A stretch of DNA of 5,025 nt from Actinomycetota bacterium (GTDB taxonomy: Bacteria > Actinomycetota > Actinomycetes > Streptosporangiales > Streptosporangiaceae), in assembly GCA_003161205.1 (NCBI GenBank), contig PMOU01000346.1, positions 397-5,421 of the forward strand, written 5' to 3'. Both the position numbers and the translations under genes were made by a program. The notes under the pieces are model-generated. The model ran no database searches. It was not told the DNA's origin and worked only from the letters and a program-made list of their open reading frames with translations. Shown here one piece after another: positions 1 to 5,025 of this stretch (position 1 is its first letter; every line of letters begins with the position of its first letter).

Positions 1-498
1 CTGGACGTGCACCTGCCGGGCGGCGGCGGACAGGCCGTGATCCAGGCGGTCAAGGCCAGCCACCCGCAGGTCCGTTTTCTCGCGCTGTCCGCCTCGGACG
101 CTCCCGAGGACGTGATCGCCGTGATCAGGGCGGGTGCCCGGGGTTACGTCACCAAGACGATCTCCACCGCCGAACTGGCCGACGCCGTCCGCCGGGTCGC
201 GGCGGGGGACGCGGTGTTCTCGCACCGGCTGGCGGGGTTCGTCCTAGACGCCTTCGCCGCCACGCCGTCGCCCGATGACGCCAAACCCTCCTTCGATCCC
301 GAGCTCGACCAGCTCACCAGCCGGGAGCGGGAAGTGCTCAGGCTGATCGCCCAGGGCTACACGTACAAGGAGATCGCCCGCGAGCTCTTCATCTCGGTGA
401 AAACCGTGGAGAGTCATGTGTCGTCCGTGCTGCGCAAGCTGCAGCTGTCGACCCGGCACCAGCTGACCAGGTGGGCCGCGGAACGGCGGCTGGACTAG
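1..498 (+). CDS. NarL/FixJ-family two-component response regulator (3' part; 5' end outside window)
   Basis: This is a cytoplasmic DNA-binding response regulator, activated by phosphorylation from a sensor histidine kinase that is not in the window. The frame is open from base 1 and ends in TAG at 496-498, giving 165 residues. Seen in sequence: the fragment begins L-D-V-H-L-P-G, so Asp at codon 2 fits the receiver phospho-acceptor (D-x-x-x-P pattern). Ser30 (ALSAS) and Lys52 (GYVTK) fit the conserved Ser/Thr and Lys of the receiver. A short linker covers about residues 85-103. A LuxR-type helix-turn-helix follows at about 104-160, with LTSREREVLRLIAQG and then KEIARELFISVKTVESHV. About 50-55 N-terminal residues are missing, since Asp normally lies near position 54. 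ATG/GTG codons inside the fragment are not the real start. The HTH and C-terminal sequence resemble a common actinomycete regulator subfamily (Streptomyces MacR-like, from memory, unchecked). The target genes cannot be told from here. Confidence 0.95.
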   Translation: MDVHLPGGGGQAVIQAVKASHPQVRFLALSASDAPEDVIAVIRAGARGYVTKTISTAELADAVRRVAAGDAVFSHRLAGFVLDAFAATPSPDDAKPSFDPELDQLTSREREVLRLIAQGYTYKEIARELFISVKTVESHVSSVLRKLQLSTRHQLTRWAAERRLD

Positions 499-509
499 CC
501 GGGCGGGAC

Positions 510-549
510 AGCCGAGAGCCCCCGCTGACATCAGCGGGGGCTCGCGGCT
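510..549. terminator. Strong hairpin, probable bidirectional terminator between convergent genes
   Basis: The arms 516-528 and 531-543 are perfectly complementary (13 bp, C-rich on the left and G-rich on the right). After a single A:G mismatch (515/544) the pairing resumes for 5 bp at 510-514 with 545-549. The centre is only 2 nt, so the real RNA loop would be about 4 nt. It sits 12 bp after the response-regulator stop and 29 bp beyond the permease stop on the other strand, so it can serve both transcripts. There is no long T-run on either side, which is common for high-GC actinobacterial terminators. Confidence 0.85.
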
Positions 550-554
550 TCAGG

Positions 555-581
555 ACGGGTAAGGCGGGTTAAACGGGTTAG
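555..581. repeat. Three imperfect 9-bp tandem units over the permease stop codon
   Basis: The units acgggtaag (555-563), gcgggttaa (564-572) and acgggttag (573-581) lie head to tail. The permease stop codon (TAA, 580-578) lies in the third unit. Because the unit is 9 bp, the second copy supplies another in-frame TAA at 571-569. The repeat may be a slippage product; no function is evident. Confidence 0.6.
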
Positions 582-2290
582 GCGGCGGCGTGGCCGATGC
601 CTAGGTCCAGGTCCTCCGAGTGCGCGTCGGCGGCGGCCTCCTCGGCGTGAGCGATGGTCCGCTCCGGGCCTAGGCGGCTGTTCACGGCGTAGTAGAACAC
701 GATCAGGCTGAACACCGCGATGGCCCCGAGGTCCCACCAGAACGGCAGGTGGACGCCGAGCTTGGCGCCGAGGAACGTGGCGTAGCCGCCCGGCGAGCCG
801 GTGTTGCCCGGGCCGGAGCTGATCCCGCCGACGTAGCTGCCGCCGAAGATGGAGAACAGGGTCAGGCCGATGATCCACGGGATCGCGAACGAGCCGGCCC
901 GGAAGTCCAGCGGCTCCTGGTTCGGGTCGAGCCGGCGGGCGAGGATGTACAGGACCAGGAAGAAGACCACGGCGGCGTCGATCTTCAGGTCGTTGGCGGT
1001 GCCGCTCCAGTAGATGATGAACCCGGAGACGACGAAGCTGAACGGGGCGATGACGTTCAGGGCCGGCGCCCGGAACGGCCGGAGCCGGTCGGGGTCGCTC
1101 TTGCGCAGCGACACCGCAGCCACCGGCGCGAAGCTGTACATGAACGACGACGCCGCGGTGATGGCCCCGACCAGCGTTGACCAGCTGCCGAACGGCAGGA
1201 ACAGAATGCAGCCGAACACGCCGCCGAAGATGATGCTGAACCACGGCACGCCGCGCCGGTCGATGGAGGCGAAGACCGGCGGCACGAACCGGGTCTTGGC
1301 CAGTGAGTACGACAGCCGGGAAGCGGCGCTCACGTAGACCAGGCCGGTCCCGGCGGGGGAGACGATCGCGTCAATGATCAAGACGGTGCCGAGCCAGCCC
1401 AGGCCGACCGATTCGGCCAGGGTGTAGTACGGCCCGAAGCTCCCGGTGGTGCCGAACGGCTCCGTCCAGCCGTGGGCGGCGAGGGTGGCCGGGTTCAGCG
1501 CACCGGTGAAGCACAGCTGCAGCAAGATGTAGATGGCCGCGCCCAGCAGCATGGAGCCGACCACCGCGATCGGCACGTCCCGCCTGGGGTTGCGCGCTTC
1601 CCCAGCCAGCTGGGCGGCCTGTTCAAAGCCCTCCAGGGCGAACACGATGCCGAGCGGGATCGCGATGAATACGCCCTTGATGCCGAACGGCATGAAGCCG
1701 CCGGCCGCGTGGAAGTTGCTGGTGTGGAAGGCCTTGGTCATGATGAAGATGATGGTCAGGACCGGGACCAGGATCTTCCAGTACATGGCGACCGTGTTGG
1801 TCCGGGCCATCCACTTGATGCCGAACAGGTTCAGCGCCGTGAAGATGAACATCATGCCGATCGCGACGGCCAGGCCCTTGCCGGTGAGCAGGCCGGTCGT
1901 ACCATTCACCAGCCCGTGCCAGAGCTTGGCGTCGACGTACCCCAGCGTGGCCTCGACCTCGATCGGCGCGACGGCCATCGCCTGCAGGTAGGAGTAGGTC
2001 CCGGCGAAGAAGCCGCCCAGGGTGCCCGCGTGGATCCAGGTGAACCGGGCGGTGCTGCCGGAGATCGGGTAGGTGGAGCCGAGCTCGGAGTAGATCAGCG
2101 CGATGCCGATCAGCAGGACCACGCCGATGATCCACGAGATGATGGCTGCGGGCCCGGCGGCCTTAGACGCGTTCAGCGTGCCCAGCAGCCAGCCAGATCC
2201 GATGACGGAACCGGCCGAGACCATAAACAAAGGGAGCAGTCCGATGTCACGCCTAAGTCTCGGCGGCACATCGGAGAGGTCTTGACTCAT
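578..2290 (-). CDS. APC-superfamily amino-acid permease, AspP/YveA (aspartate-proton symporter)-like
   Basis: This is an integral membrane amino-acid transporter of 570 residues, probably a proton-coupled importer. Seen in sequence: a short charged N-terminus, then a first membrane segment with the APC unwound-helix motif GSVIGSGW (residues 27-34). About 14 hydrophobic segments follow, spread over residues 16-536. The sixth-helix region ends in GEARNPRRDVP (230-240), the classic APC cytoplasmic loop. GLGWLGTVLIIDAIVSP (296-312) and FIIYWSG (424-430) match, from memory, blocks of Bacillus subtilis YveA (AspP). The last 30 or so residues are a polar, Asp/Glu/His-containing cytoplasmic tail. The start at 2290 was chosen because GGAAGGAA lies 5 nt upstream and the protein then has normal family length. 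The frame stays open to 2455, but that 55-residue extension is hydrophilic, has mixed codon use and no family likeness. Aspartate or glutamate is the likeliest substrate by family, but this is unproven. The upstream minus-strand neighbour is a LysA-family decarboxylase, 357 bp away. Confidence 0.92.
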   Translation of the reverse strand: MSQDLSDVPPRLRRDIGLLPLFMVSAGSVIGSGWLLGTLNASKAAGPAAIISWIIGVVLLIGIALIYSELGSTYPISGSTARFTWIHAGTLGGFFAGTYSYLQAMAVAPIEVEATLGYVDAKLWHGLVNGTTGLLTGKGLAVAIGMMFIFTALNLFGIKWMARTNTVAMYWKILVPVLTIIFIMTKAFHTSNFHAAGGFMPFGIKGVFIAIPLGIVFALEGFEQAAQLAGEARNPRRDVPIAVVGSMLLGAAIYILLQLCFTGALNPATLAAHGWTEPFGTTGSFGPYYTLAESVGLGWLGTVLIIDAIVSPAGTGLVYVSAASRLSYSLAKTRFVPPVFASIDRRGVPWFSIIFGGVFGCILFLPFGSWSTLVGAITAASSFMYSFAPVAAVSLRKSDPDRLRPFRAPALNVIAPFSFVVSGFIIYWSGTANDLKIDAAVVFFLVLYILARRLDPNQEPLDFRAGSFAIPWIIGLTLFSIFGGSYVGGISSGPGNTGSPGGYATFLGAKLGVHLPFWWDLGAIAVFSLIVFYYAVNSRLGPERTIAHAEEAAADAHSEDLDLGIGHAAA

Positions 2291-2295
2291 CCCCG

Positions 2296-2303
2296 TTCCT
2301 TCC
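2296..2303 (-). promoter_or_regulatory. Ribosome binding site deciding the permease start
   Basis: On the minus strand GGAAGGAA is followed by 5 nt and then ATG at 2290. This good purine-rich Shine-Dalgarno sequence with near-ideal spacing fixes the start, in preference to the longer open frame reaching 2455. Confidence 0.75.
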
Positions 2304-2339
2304 ACTGGGCTCGCCGTAACTTGCGGTGAGCGATTAGCT

Positions 2340-2351
2340 GGCGGATCCGCC
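2340..2351. repeat. 12-bp perfect palindrome in the permease leader
   Basis: GGCGGATCCGCC is fully self-complementary and lies about 50 bp upstream of the permease ATG. It overlaps a second possible pairing, GCTGG (2337-2341) with CCAGC (2356-2360). The leader RNA could therefore fold in two exclusive ways, or a dimeric repressor could bind the DNA. Both are inferences from symmetry alone. Confidence 0.5.
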
Positions 2352-2376
2352 TTATCCAGCGGCCGACCAGACGATA

Positions 2377-2406
2377 CGTGGCAGCACCATAGCATTGGTC
2401 GTGGCA
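2377..2406. repeat. CGTGGCA direct repeat in the permease upstream region
   Basis: CGTGGCA occurs at 2377-2383 and exactly again at 2400-2406, 23 bp apart start to start, or roughly two helical turns. The spacer is AT-richer than the surroundings. Paired half-sites of this kind can be activator or repressor sites; no known regulator motif was recognised. Confidence 0.4.
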
Positions 2407-2407
2407 A

Positions 2408-2424
2408 AAGTCGCCTATTGACTT
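2408..2424. repeat. Small inverted repeat AAGTC-N7-GACTT
   Basis: The arms at 2408-2412 and 2420-2424 pair perfectly around a 7-nt centre. The repeat lies in the lowest-GC part of the gap, beside the CGTGGCA repeat. It could be an operator or a weak leader hairpin, but arms of 5 bp can easily arise by chance. Confidence 0.3.
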
Positions 2425-2513
2425 CCCGGCTATCTTTACCGTTACTAAACCGCAAAGTGCCACATCATCGCGTGCTTCCGCCCTCACGCGGAACCCTTAG
2501 TCAACCCAGCCCC

Positions 2514-2535
2514 GTGTTAACTCGGCAGTGTTAAC
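2514..2535. promoter_or_regulatory. GTGTTAAC tandem sites, candidate operator
   Basis: GTGTTAAC occurs at 2514-2521 and exactly again at 2528-2535, with 6 bp between copies. Each contains the palindromic hexamer GTTAAC, so the pair also reads as an inverted repeat. The second copy runs into another 8-bp palindrome, CGTGCACG (2535-2542). AT-containing repeats like this stand out in GC-rich DNA and suggest a regulator site upstream of the permease. The regulator is unknown. Confidence 0.45.
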
Positions 2536-2590
2536 GTGCACGCAACATCGGCGATACCGTCTCCCACATCGTGGGCCGGGGGAAAACGAG

Positions 2591-2641
2591 GTCCGCAATC
2601 GGCCGCGCCAAGTGAATCCCGGCGCAGGACGCGGAAACGCG
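2591..2641 (-). terminator. Possible weak terminator or 3' structure after the decarboxylase gene
   Basis: Directly downstream of the decarboxylase stop, CGCG pairs with CGCG (2630-2633 with 2638-2641) around a 4-nt loop. GCGCC (2605-2609) pairs with GGCGC (2621-2625) around 11 nt, and GTCC (2591-2594) can pair with GGAC (2627-2630), overlapping the first hairpin by one base. On the minus strand a TTTT stretch follows at 2583-2586. The stems are short and partly exclusive, so termination here is only a possibility. Confidence 0.25.
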
Positions 2642-2647
2642 CATTCA

Positions 2648-3976
2648 TCAATTCAGGGCGTCGAGGGCGGCGTCGTCCAGGGCGGGGTTGTCCAGGGCGG
2701 GCCGGTGCAGGGCCAGGACATGCTCGAAAGTTTCCCGCTCCGCGACCAGCCGGGCCTGCCCGTCCCGGCAGAACACGATCGGCGGCCGCATGGCCCCGTT
2801 GTAGTTGTTCGCCAGGGTGTAGGTGTACGCGCCGGTGACCGGCATGGCCACGAGGTCACCGACGACGGGGGCCGGCAGGGCCAGCCCGGCTACCAGCCGG
2901 TCGCCCGACTCGCACTGCCGCCCGACCAGGTCCACCACCTCATCGGGCGGGGCCGTCATCCGCGTCGCGACCACCGCCTCGAACGGCTGGCCGGTGAGCG
3001 CCACGTCGAGGTTGTCGGCCATGCCGCCGTCGACCGCGACGAACGTGCGGCCGGTGCGCTTGACCGTGGTCACCCGGTACAGCGTCACGCCCGAGCGGGC
3101 CACCAGCGAGCGGCCGGGCTCGATGACGAGCCTGGCCGCGGCCGGGAGGTACGCATCCGCGGCCGAGGCGATCGTGTCAAGGTACTGGTCCACGCTGGGG
3201 GCGTCGTCTTCGGCGGTATAGCGCACCCCGAGGCCGCCGCCGATGTCGTAGACGTCGAAGGTGCCGAGCTTGGCCACCGCCTCGACCGCCCGGGCGAACG
3301 GCTCGGTGTCGAGGATCTGCGACCCGATGTGCAGGTGCAGGCCGTCCAGTCGCAGCCAGTCGCTGGCCCGGATCCGGGCCATCGCCTCAAGCGCCTGATC
3401 GGCCGGCAGCCCGAACTTGGAATCGTCACCGCCGGTGGACTGCGATTCATGGGTTTGCGGCGAGATCCCGGGGATGATCCTGATCAGCACCCGCTGCGGC
3501 CGGGTGGCCAGCTGTTCCAGCCGGTCGATGTCGTCGAAGTTGTCGACTACCACGTAGCCGACGCCTGCCTCCAGAGCCATCCTCAGCTCAGCGGTGGTCT
3601 TGGCGTTCCCGTGCTGCAGGATGCGCTCGGGAGCGACTCCGGCGGCCAGGGCCATCAGCAGTTCGCCCGCCCCGGCGATGTCAATGGTCAGGCCCTCGGC
3701 CGCGAACAGCTGGTAGGCGGCCAGGCAGGGGAACGACTTGGACGCCCAGACCACCTCGGAGTCGCGATGCCGGGCGGCGAGCCCGTCCCGCAGGCGGCGG
3801 GCCTGGTTTCGCAGCCCGGCCTCGTCCACGACATACGCCGGCGTCCCGAACCGTTCGGCGAGTCCGGCGACGCTGACGCCGCCGATGACGAGTTCTCCGT
3901 CCGGGGTGACCGAGCTGTGCTCAGGGAAGAGCGGGAGCAGGTCCTGGCCGCGTCCGCGCGCCGAGTTAATCTCCAT
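2648..3976 (-). CDS. Fold-III PLP-dependent decarboxylase, diaminopimelate decarboxylase (LysA) family, with altered substrate motif
   Basis: This is a 442-residue cytoplasmic PLP enzyme of the alanine-racemase-like fold. LysA proper makes L-lysine and CO2 from meso-diaminopimelate. Seen in sequence: WASK with Lys80 as the probable PLP Schiff-base lysine, HGNAK (122-126), HIGSQ (216-220), GGGLG (246-250), EPGRS (286-290), CESGD (355-359, where Cys355 would serve the partner subunit of the dimer), GAY (382-384) and NYN (391-393). The oddity is that the family block D-G-G-M-x-D-N-x-R-P-x-L-Y-G reads with Asp324 and Thr328 in place of Arg and Tyr, residues I recall as substrate-binding. About 17 C-terminal residues are a pentapeptide repeat beyond the normal end. 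The start at 3976 fits family length, though no good Shine-Dalgarno precedes it. Canonical actinobacterial lysA lies by argS and hom; this copy lies between a permease and an acyl-CoA dehydrogenase. I am sure of the family and unsure of the substrate, so I give no symbol. Confidence 0.93.
   Translation of the reverse strand: MEINSARGRGQDLLPLFPEHSSVTPDGELVIGGVSVAGLAERFGTPAYVVDEAGLRNQARRLRDGLAARHRDSEVVWASKSFPCLAAYQLFAAEGLTIDIAGAGELLMALAAGVAPERILQHGNAKTTAELRMALEAGVGYVVVDNFDDIDRLEQLATRPQRVLIRIIPGISPQTHESQSTGGDDSKFGLPADQALEAMARIRASDWLRLDGLHLHIGSQILDTEPFARAVEAVAKLGTFDVYDIGGGLGVRYTAEDDAPSVDQYLDTIASAADAYLPAAARLVIEPGRSLVARSGVTLYRVTTVKRTGRTFVAVDGGMADNLDVALTGQPFEAVVATRMTAPPDEVVDLVGRQCESGDRLVAGLALPAPVVGDLVAMPVTGAYTYTLANNYNGAMRPPIVFCRDGQARLVAERETFEHVLALHRPALDNPALDDAALDALN
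2660..2719. repeat. Four 15-bp imperfect tandem units encoding the decarboxylase C-terminal tail
   Basis: Units at 2660-2674, 2675-2689, 2690-2704 and 2705-2719 share a GTCCAGGGC-like core, with a partial copy at 2651-2659. On the minus strand they encode VLALH, RPALD, NPALD, DAALD and finally ALN before the stop. VLALH is probably the native family end, from which the repeat grew by duplication. The 15-bp period keeps the reading frame. Confidence 0.75.
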
Positions 3977-4023
3977 CGGCTGACCGTAGCGCGGCCGGGG
4001 CCGGGAAACTAGACAGGGACTCG

Positions 4024-4050
4024 GCCCTGGCCGGAGACTGCTGGCAGGGC
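4024..4050. repeat. Inverted repeat GCCCTG-N15-CAGGGC in the divergent region
   Basis: The arms 4024-4029 and 4045-4050 are perfect inverted copies, with centres 21 bp apart (two helical turns), the geometry expected of a dimeric regulator site. The position, 37 bp upstream of the acyl-CoA dehydrogenase ATG and 47 bp upstream of the decarboxylase ATG, would allow control of both genes. Arms of 6 bp in GC-rich DNA may be chance. Confidence 0.3.
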
Positions 4051-4077
4051 TCCGCGTGACGGGGCCCGGTGAGGATT

Positions 4078-4082
4078 GGGGA
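4078..4082 (+). promoter_or_regulatory. Ribosome binding site for the acyl-CoA dehydrogenase
   Basis: GGGGA is followed by 5 nt and then ATG at 4088. A second purine run, GGTGAGGA (4069-4076), is too far upstream for ideal spacing. Together they support the start at 4088. Confidence 0.6.
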
Positions 4083-4087
4083 CACAG

Positions 4088-5025
4088 ATGACGGTGACCG
4101 CGGCGGAGTTCGACGACCTGGTCAGCCTGCTGCGCGGGTTCATCCGGCGCGAGGTGATGCCGGCCGAGGCCGGCATCGACGCATCCGACGAGATTCCGGC
4201 CCGGCTGACCGAGCAGGCCAAGGAGATGGGCCTGTACGGCTATGCGCTGCCCGCCGAATACGGCGGCCTGGGCCTGTCGGTGGAACAGCAGGTGCGGGTG
4301 GCCATCGAGCTCGGCTATACCAGCCCGGCGTTCCGGTCGCTGTTCGGCACGAACAACGGGATTGCCGGCCAGGTCCTGGTCTCGGCCGGCACCGACGAGC
4401 AGCGCAAGCAGTGGCTGCCGCGGCTGGCCTCCGGGGAGGTGGTGGCCTCCTTCGCGCTGACCGAACCGGAGGCCGGATCTGACCCGAGCCGGCTGGTGAC
4501 GACCGCGCGGCAGGACGGGGACACCTGGGTCATCGACGGCCTCAAGCGCTATATCACCAACGCCCCGGCGGCCGACGTGTTCATGGTGTTCGCACGGACC
4601 GACCCGCAGGCGCCGCCGGGCAAGGGCATCGGCGTGTTCGTGGTCCCCGCGCGCACCGACGGGGTGGCGGTGGCGGCGCGGGATCACAAGATGGGCCAGG
4701 CCGGAGCGTGGACCGCCGATGTCGCCTTCACCGGCGTCCGGGTGCCGGCCAACGCGCTGGTGGGCGAGGCGGCTCAGGCGGGTTACGCCACGGCCATGCG
4801 GAGCCTGGCGCACGGGCGGCTGACGATCGCCGGCGTCTGCGTCGGGGTGTCGGCCCGGCTGGTCGACGAGAGCGTTTCGTACGCCAAGGAGCGCTCGCAG
4901 GGCGGCCACCCGATCGGCGAGTACCAGCTCATCCAGGGCATGCTCGCGGACTCCCAGACCGAGTACCTCGCGGCCCGGGCGCTGGTGCTCGACGCCGCGG
5001 CGCAGTACGACGCGGGCACCGACCG
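4088..5025 (+). CDS. Acyl-CoA dehydrogenase family protein (3' end outside window)
   Basis: This FAD-dependent enzyme family oxidises acyl-CoA thioesters to enoyl-CoA, passing electrons to electron-transfer flavoprotein, in fatty-acid or branched-chain amino-acid breakdown. The frame from ATG at 4088 is open through the window end: 312 codons of a usual 380-400. Seen in sequence: an N-terminal helical domain (about 1-118) with PAEYGGLGL (55-63), then the FAD/substrate-binding signature FALTEPEAGSD (122-132), the beta domain with GLKRYITNA (151-159), then KMG (201-203) and VRVPANALVGE (217-227). The C-terminal helical domain begins with HGR (242-244) and continues with YAKERSQGGHPIGEYQLIQ (265-283). 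Arg135 departs from the small residue expected at the end of PROSITE signature 1. The catalytic glutamate and second signature should lie beyond the edge, so activity and chain-length class cannot be judged. The gene is divergent from the decarboxylase. Whether the two work together is unknown. Confidence 0.95.
   Translation, partial: MTVTAAEFDDLVSLLRGFIRREVMPAEAGIDASDEIPARLTEQAKEMGLYGYALPAEYGGLGLSVEQQVRVAIELGYTSPAFRSLFGTNNGIAGQVLVSAGTDEQRKQWLPRLASGEVVASFALTEPEAGSDPSRLVTTARQDGDTWVIDGLKRYITNAPAADVFMVFARTDPQAPPGKGIGVFVVPARTDGVAVAARDHKMGQAGAWTADVAFTGVRVPANALVGEAAQAGYATAMRSLAHGRLTIAGVCVGVSARLVDESVSYAKERSQGGHPIGEYQLIQGMLADSQTEYLAARALVLDAAAQYDAGTD

Larger units (their letters stand above)
2291..2647 (-). 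other. 357-bp intergenic region: permease promoter/leader and decarboxylase 3' end
   Basis: No convincing gene lies here. GC drops below that of the flanking genes, to about 48% in 2401-2460, where the permease promoter probably lies. I could not assign a convincing -35/-10 pair on the minus strand. The stretch holds a 12-bp palindrome, two pairs of short direct repeats, a small inverted repeat and, next to the decarboxylase stop, some possible hairpins, each listed separately. A 66-codon GTG-initiated frame (2487-2287) overlaps the permease start as ATGA. Only about 59% of its codons end in G or C, well below the real genes, so I do not call it. I find no tRNA and no riboswitch class that I recognise. 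Confidence 0.6.
3977..4087. promoter_or_regulatory. Divergent promoter region between decarboxylase and acyl-CoA dehydrogenase
   Basis: These 111 bp must carry the promoters for both flanking genes. On the minus strand a possible -10, TAGTTT (4011-4006), lies 29 nt upstream of the decarboxylase ATG, but no good -35 is seen at the right distance. That would leave a leader of only about 20 nt. I could not identify a clear plus-strand promoter. Confidence 0.4.

Noticed and set aside
1472..2329. A 285-codon plus-strand open frame antisense to the permease.
   Set aside because: It has the same GC-driven shadow pattern and a composition unlike a real protein.
2419..2443. Plus-strand TTGACT with TTACTA 18 bp later as a promoter.
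   Set aside because: It points into the 3' end of a minus-strand gene with no plus-strand gene downstream, and the -10 match is weak.
2291..2455. N-terminal extension of the permease by 55 residues.
   Set aside because: It is hydrophilic, has mixed codon use and is unlike the family. The ATG at 2290 has a strong ribosome binding site and gives a normal APC N-terminus.
2287..2487. A 66-codon minus-strand frame starting GTG and overlapping the permease start as ATGA, which could be a coupled leader peptide.
   Set aside because: Only about 59% of its codons end in G or C, far below the neighbouring genes. It has no clear ribosome binding site and no recognisable sequence. Another frame is also open across much of the same stretch, so long open frames here are expected by chance.
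2498..2503. TTGACT on the minus strand as a -35 for the permease.
   Set aside because: No acceptable -10 lies 16-19 bp downstream; the sequence there is GC-rich.
2571..2647. Plus-strand sequence with GGGGGAAAAC, GTGAATCCC and a GAAA-capped CGCG hairpin, briefly suggestive of a ydaO or cobalamin riboswitch.
   Set aside because: The conserved core does not match either class as I know them, and the plus strand downstream is antisense to the decarboxylase, so there is no gene to control. An Rfam covariance search would settle it.
2528..4012. A 494-codon plus-strand open frame antisense to the decarboxylase.
   Set aside because: It is a shadow of the GC-rich codons of the real gene: Gly/Arg/Val/Asp-rich low-complexity protein with no domain. 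The minus-strand gene has all family motifs.
3977..4909. Extension of the decarboxylase frame upstream to 4909, giving a 753-residue protein.
   Set aside because: The extra 311 residues are antisense to the acyl-CoA dehydrogenase and have shadow composition. The LysA family begins near the ATG at 3976.

Overview
The window is chromosomal DNA of a high-GC actinobacterium-like organism. The genes use almost only G or C at third codon positions, long open frames appear by chance on the opposite strand, and the response regulator has a typically actinomycete sequence. Two genes run off the ends. I see no RNA genes, insertion sequences, CRISPR arrays or phage genes.

Layout: (1) 1-498, plus strand: the 3' part of a NarL/FixJ-type response regulator, beginning at its phosphorylatable aspartate. 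(2) 499-577: a short convergent gap with a strong, probably bidirectional hairpin terminator. (3) 578-2290, minus strand: an APC-superfamily amino-acid permease most like the AspP/YveA aspartate-proton symporter group. (4) 2291-2647: a 357-bp non-coding stretch of lower GC, holding several short direct and inverted repeats and probably the permease promoter and leader. (5) 2648-3976, minus strand: a fold-III PLP decarboxylase of the diaminopimelate decarboxylase (LysA) family. (6) 3977-4087: a 111-bp divergent promoter region with one inverted repeat. (7) 4088-5025, plus strand: an acyl-CoA dehydrogenase, open at the window edge. Its frame is unbroken for 312 codons.

The most interesting point is the LysA-family protein. 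It keeps the PLP lysine, HIGSQ, GGGLG, EPGRS, CESGD and GAY motifs. However, the R-P-x-L-Y-G block that holds a substrate-binding Arg and Tyr in true diaminopimelate decarboxylases reads D-V-A-L-T-G here. It also lacks the usual argS-lysA-hom neighbourhood and ends in a pentapeptide-repeat tail. I infer a paralogue whose substrate may not be meso-diaminopimelate. It lies upstream of, and in the same orientation as, an amino-acid permease, so the two may form an uptake/decarboxylation pair. That link is a hypothesis, because the 357-bp gap argues against simple co-transcription. The response regulator and the acyl-CoA dehydrogenase look like ordinary, unrelated neighbours.
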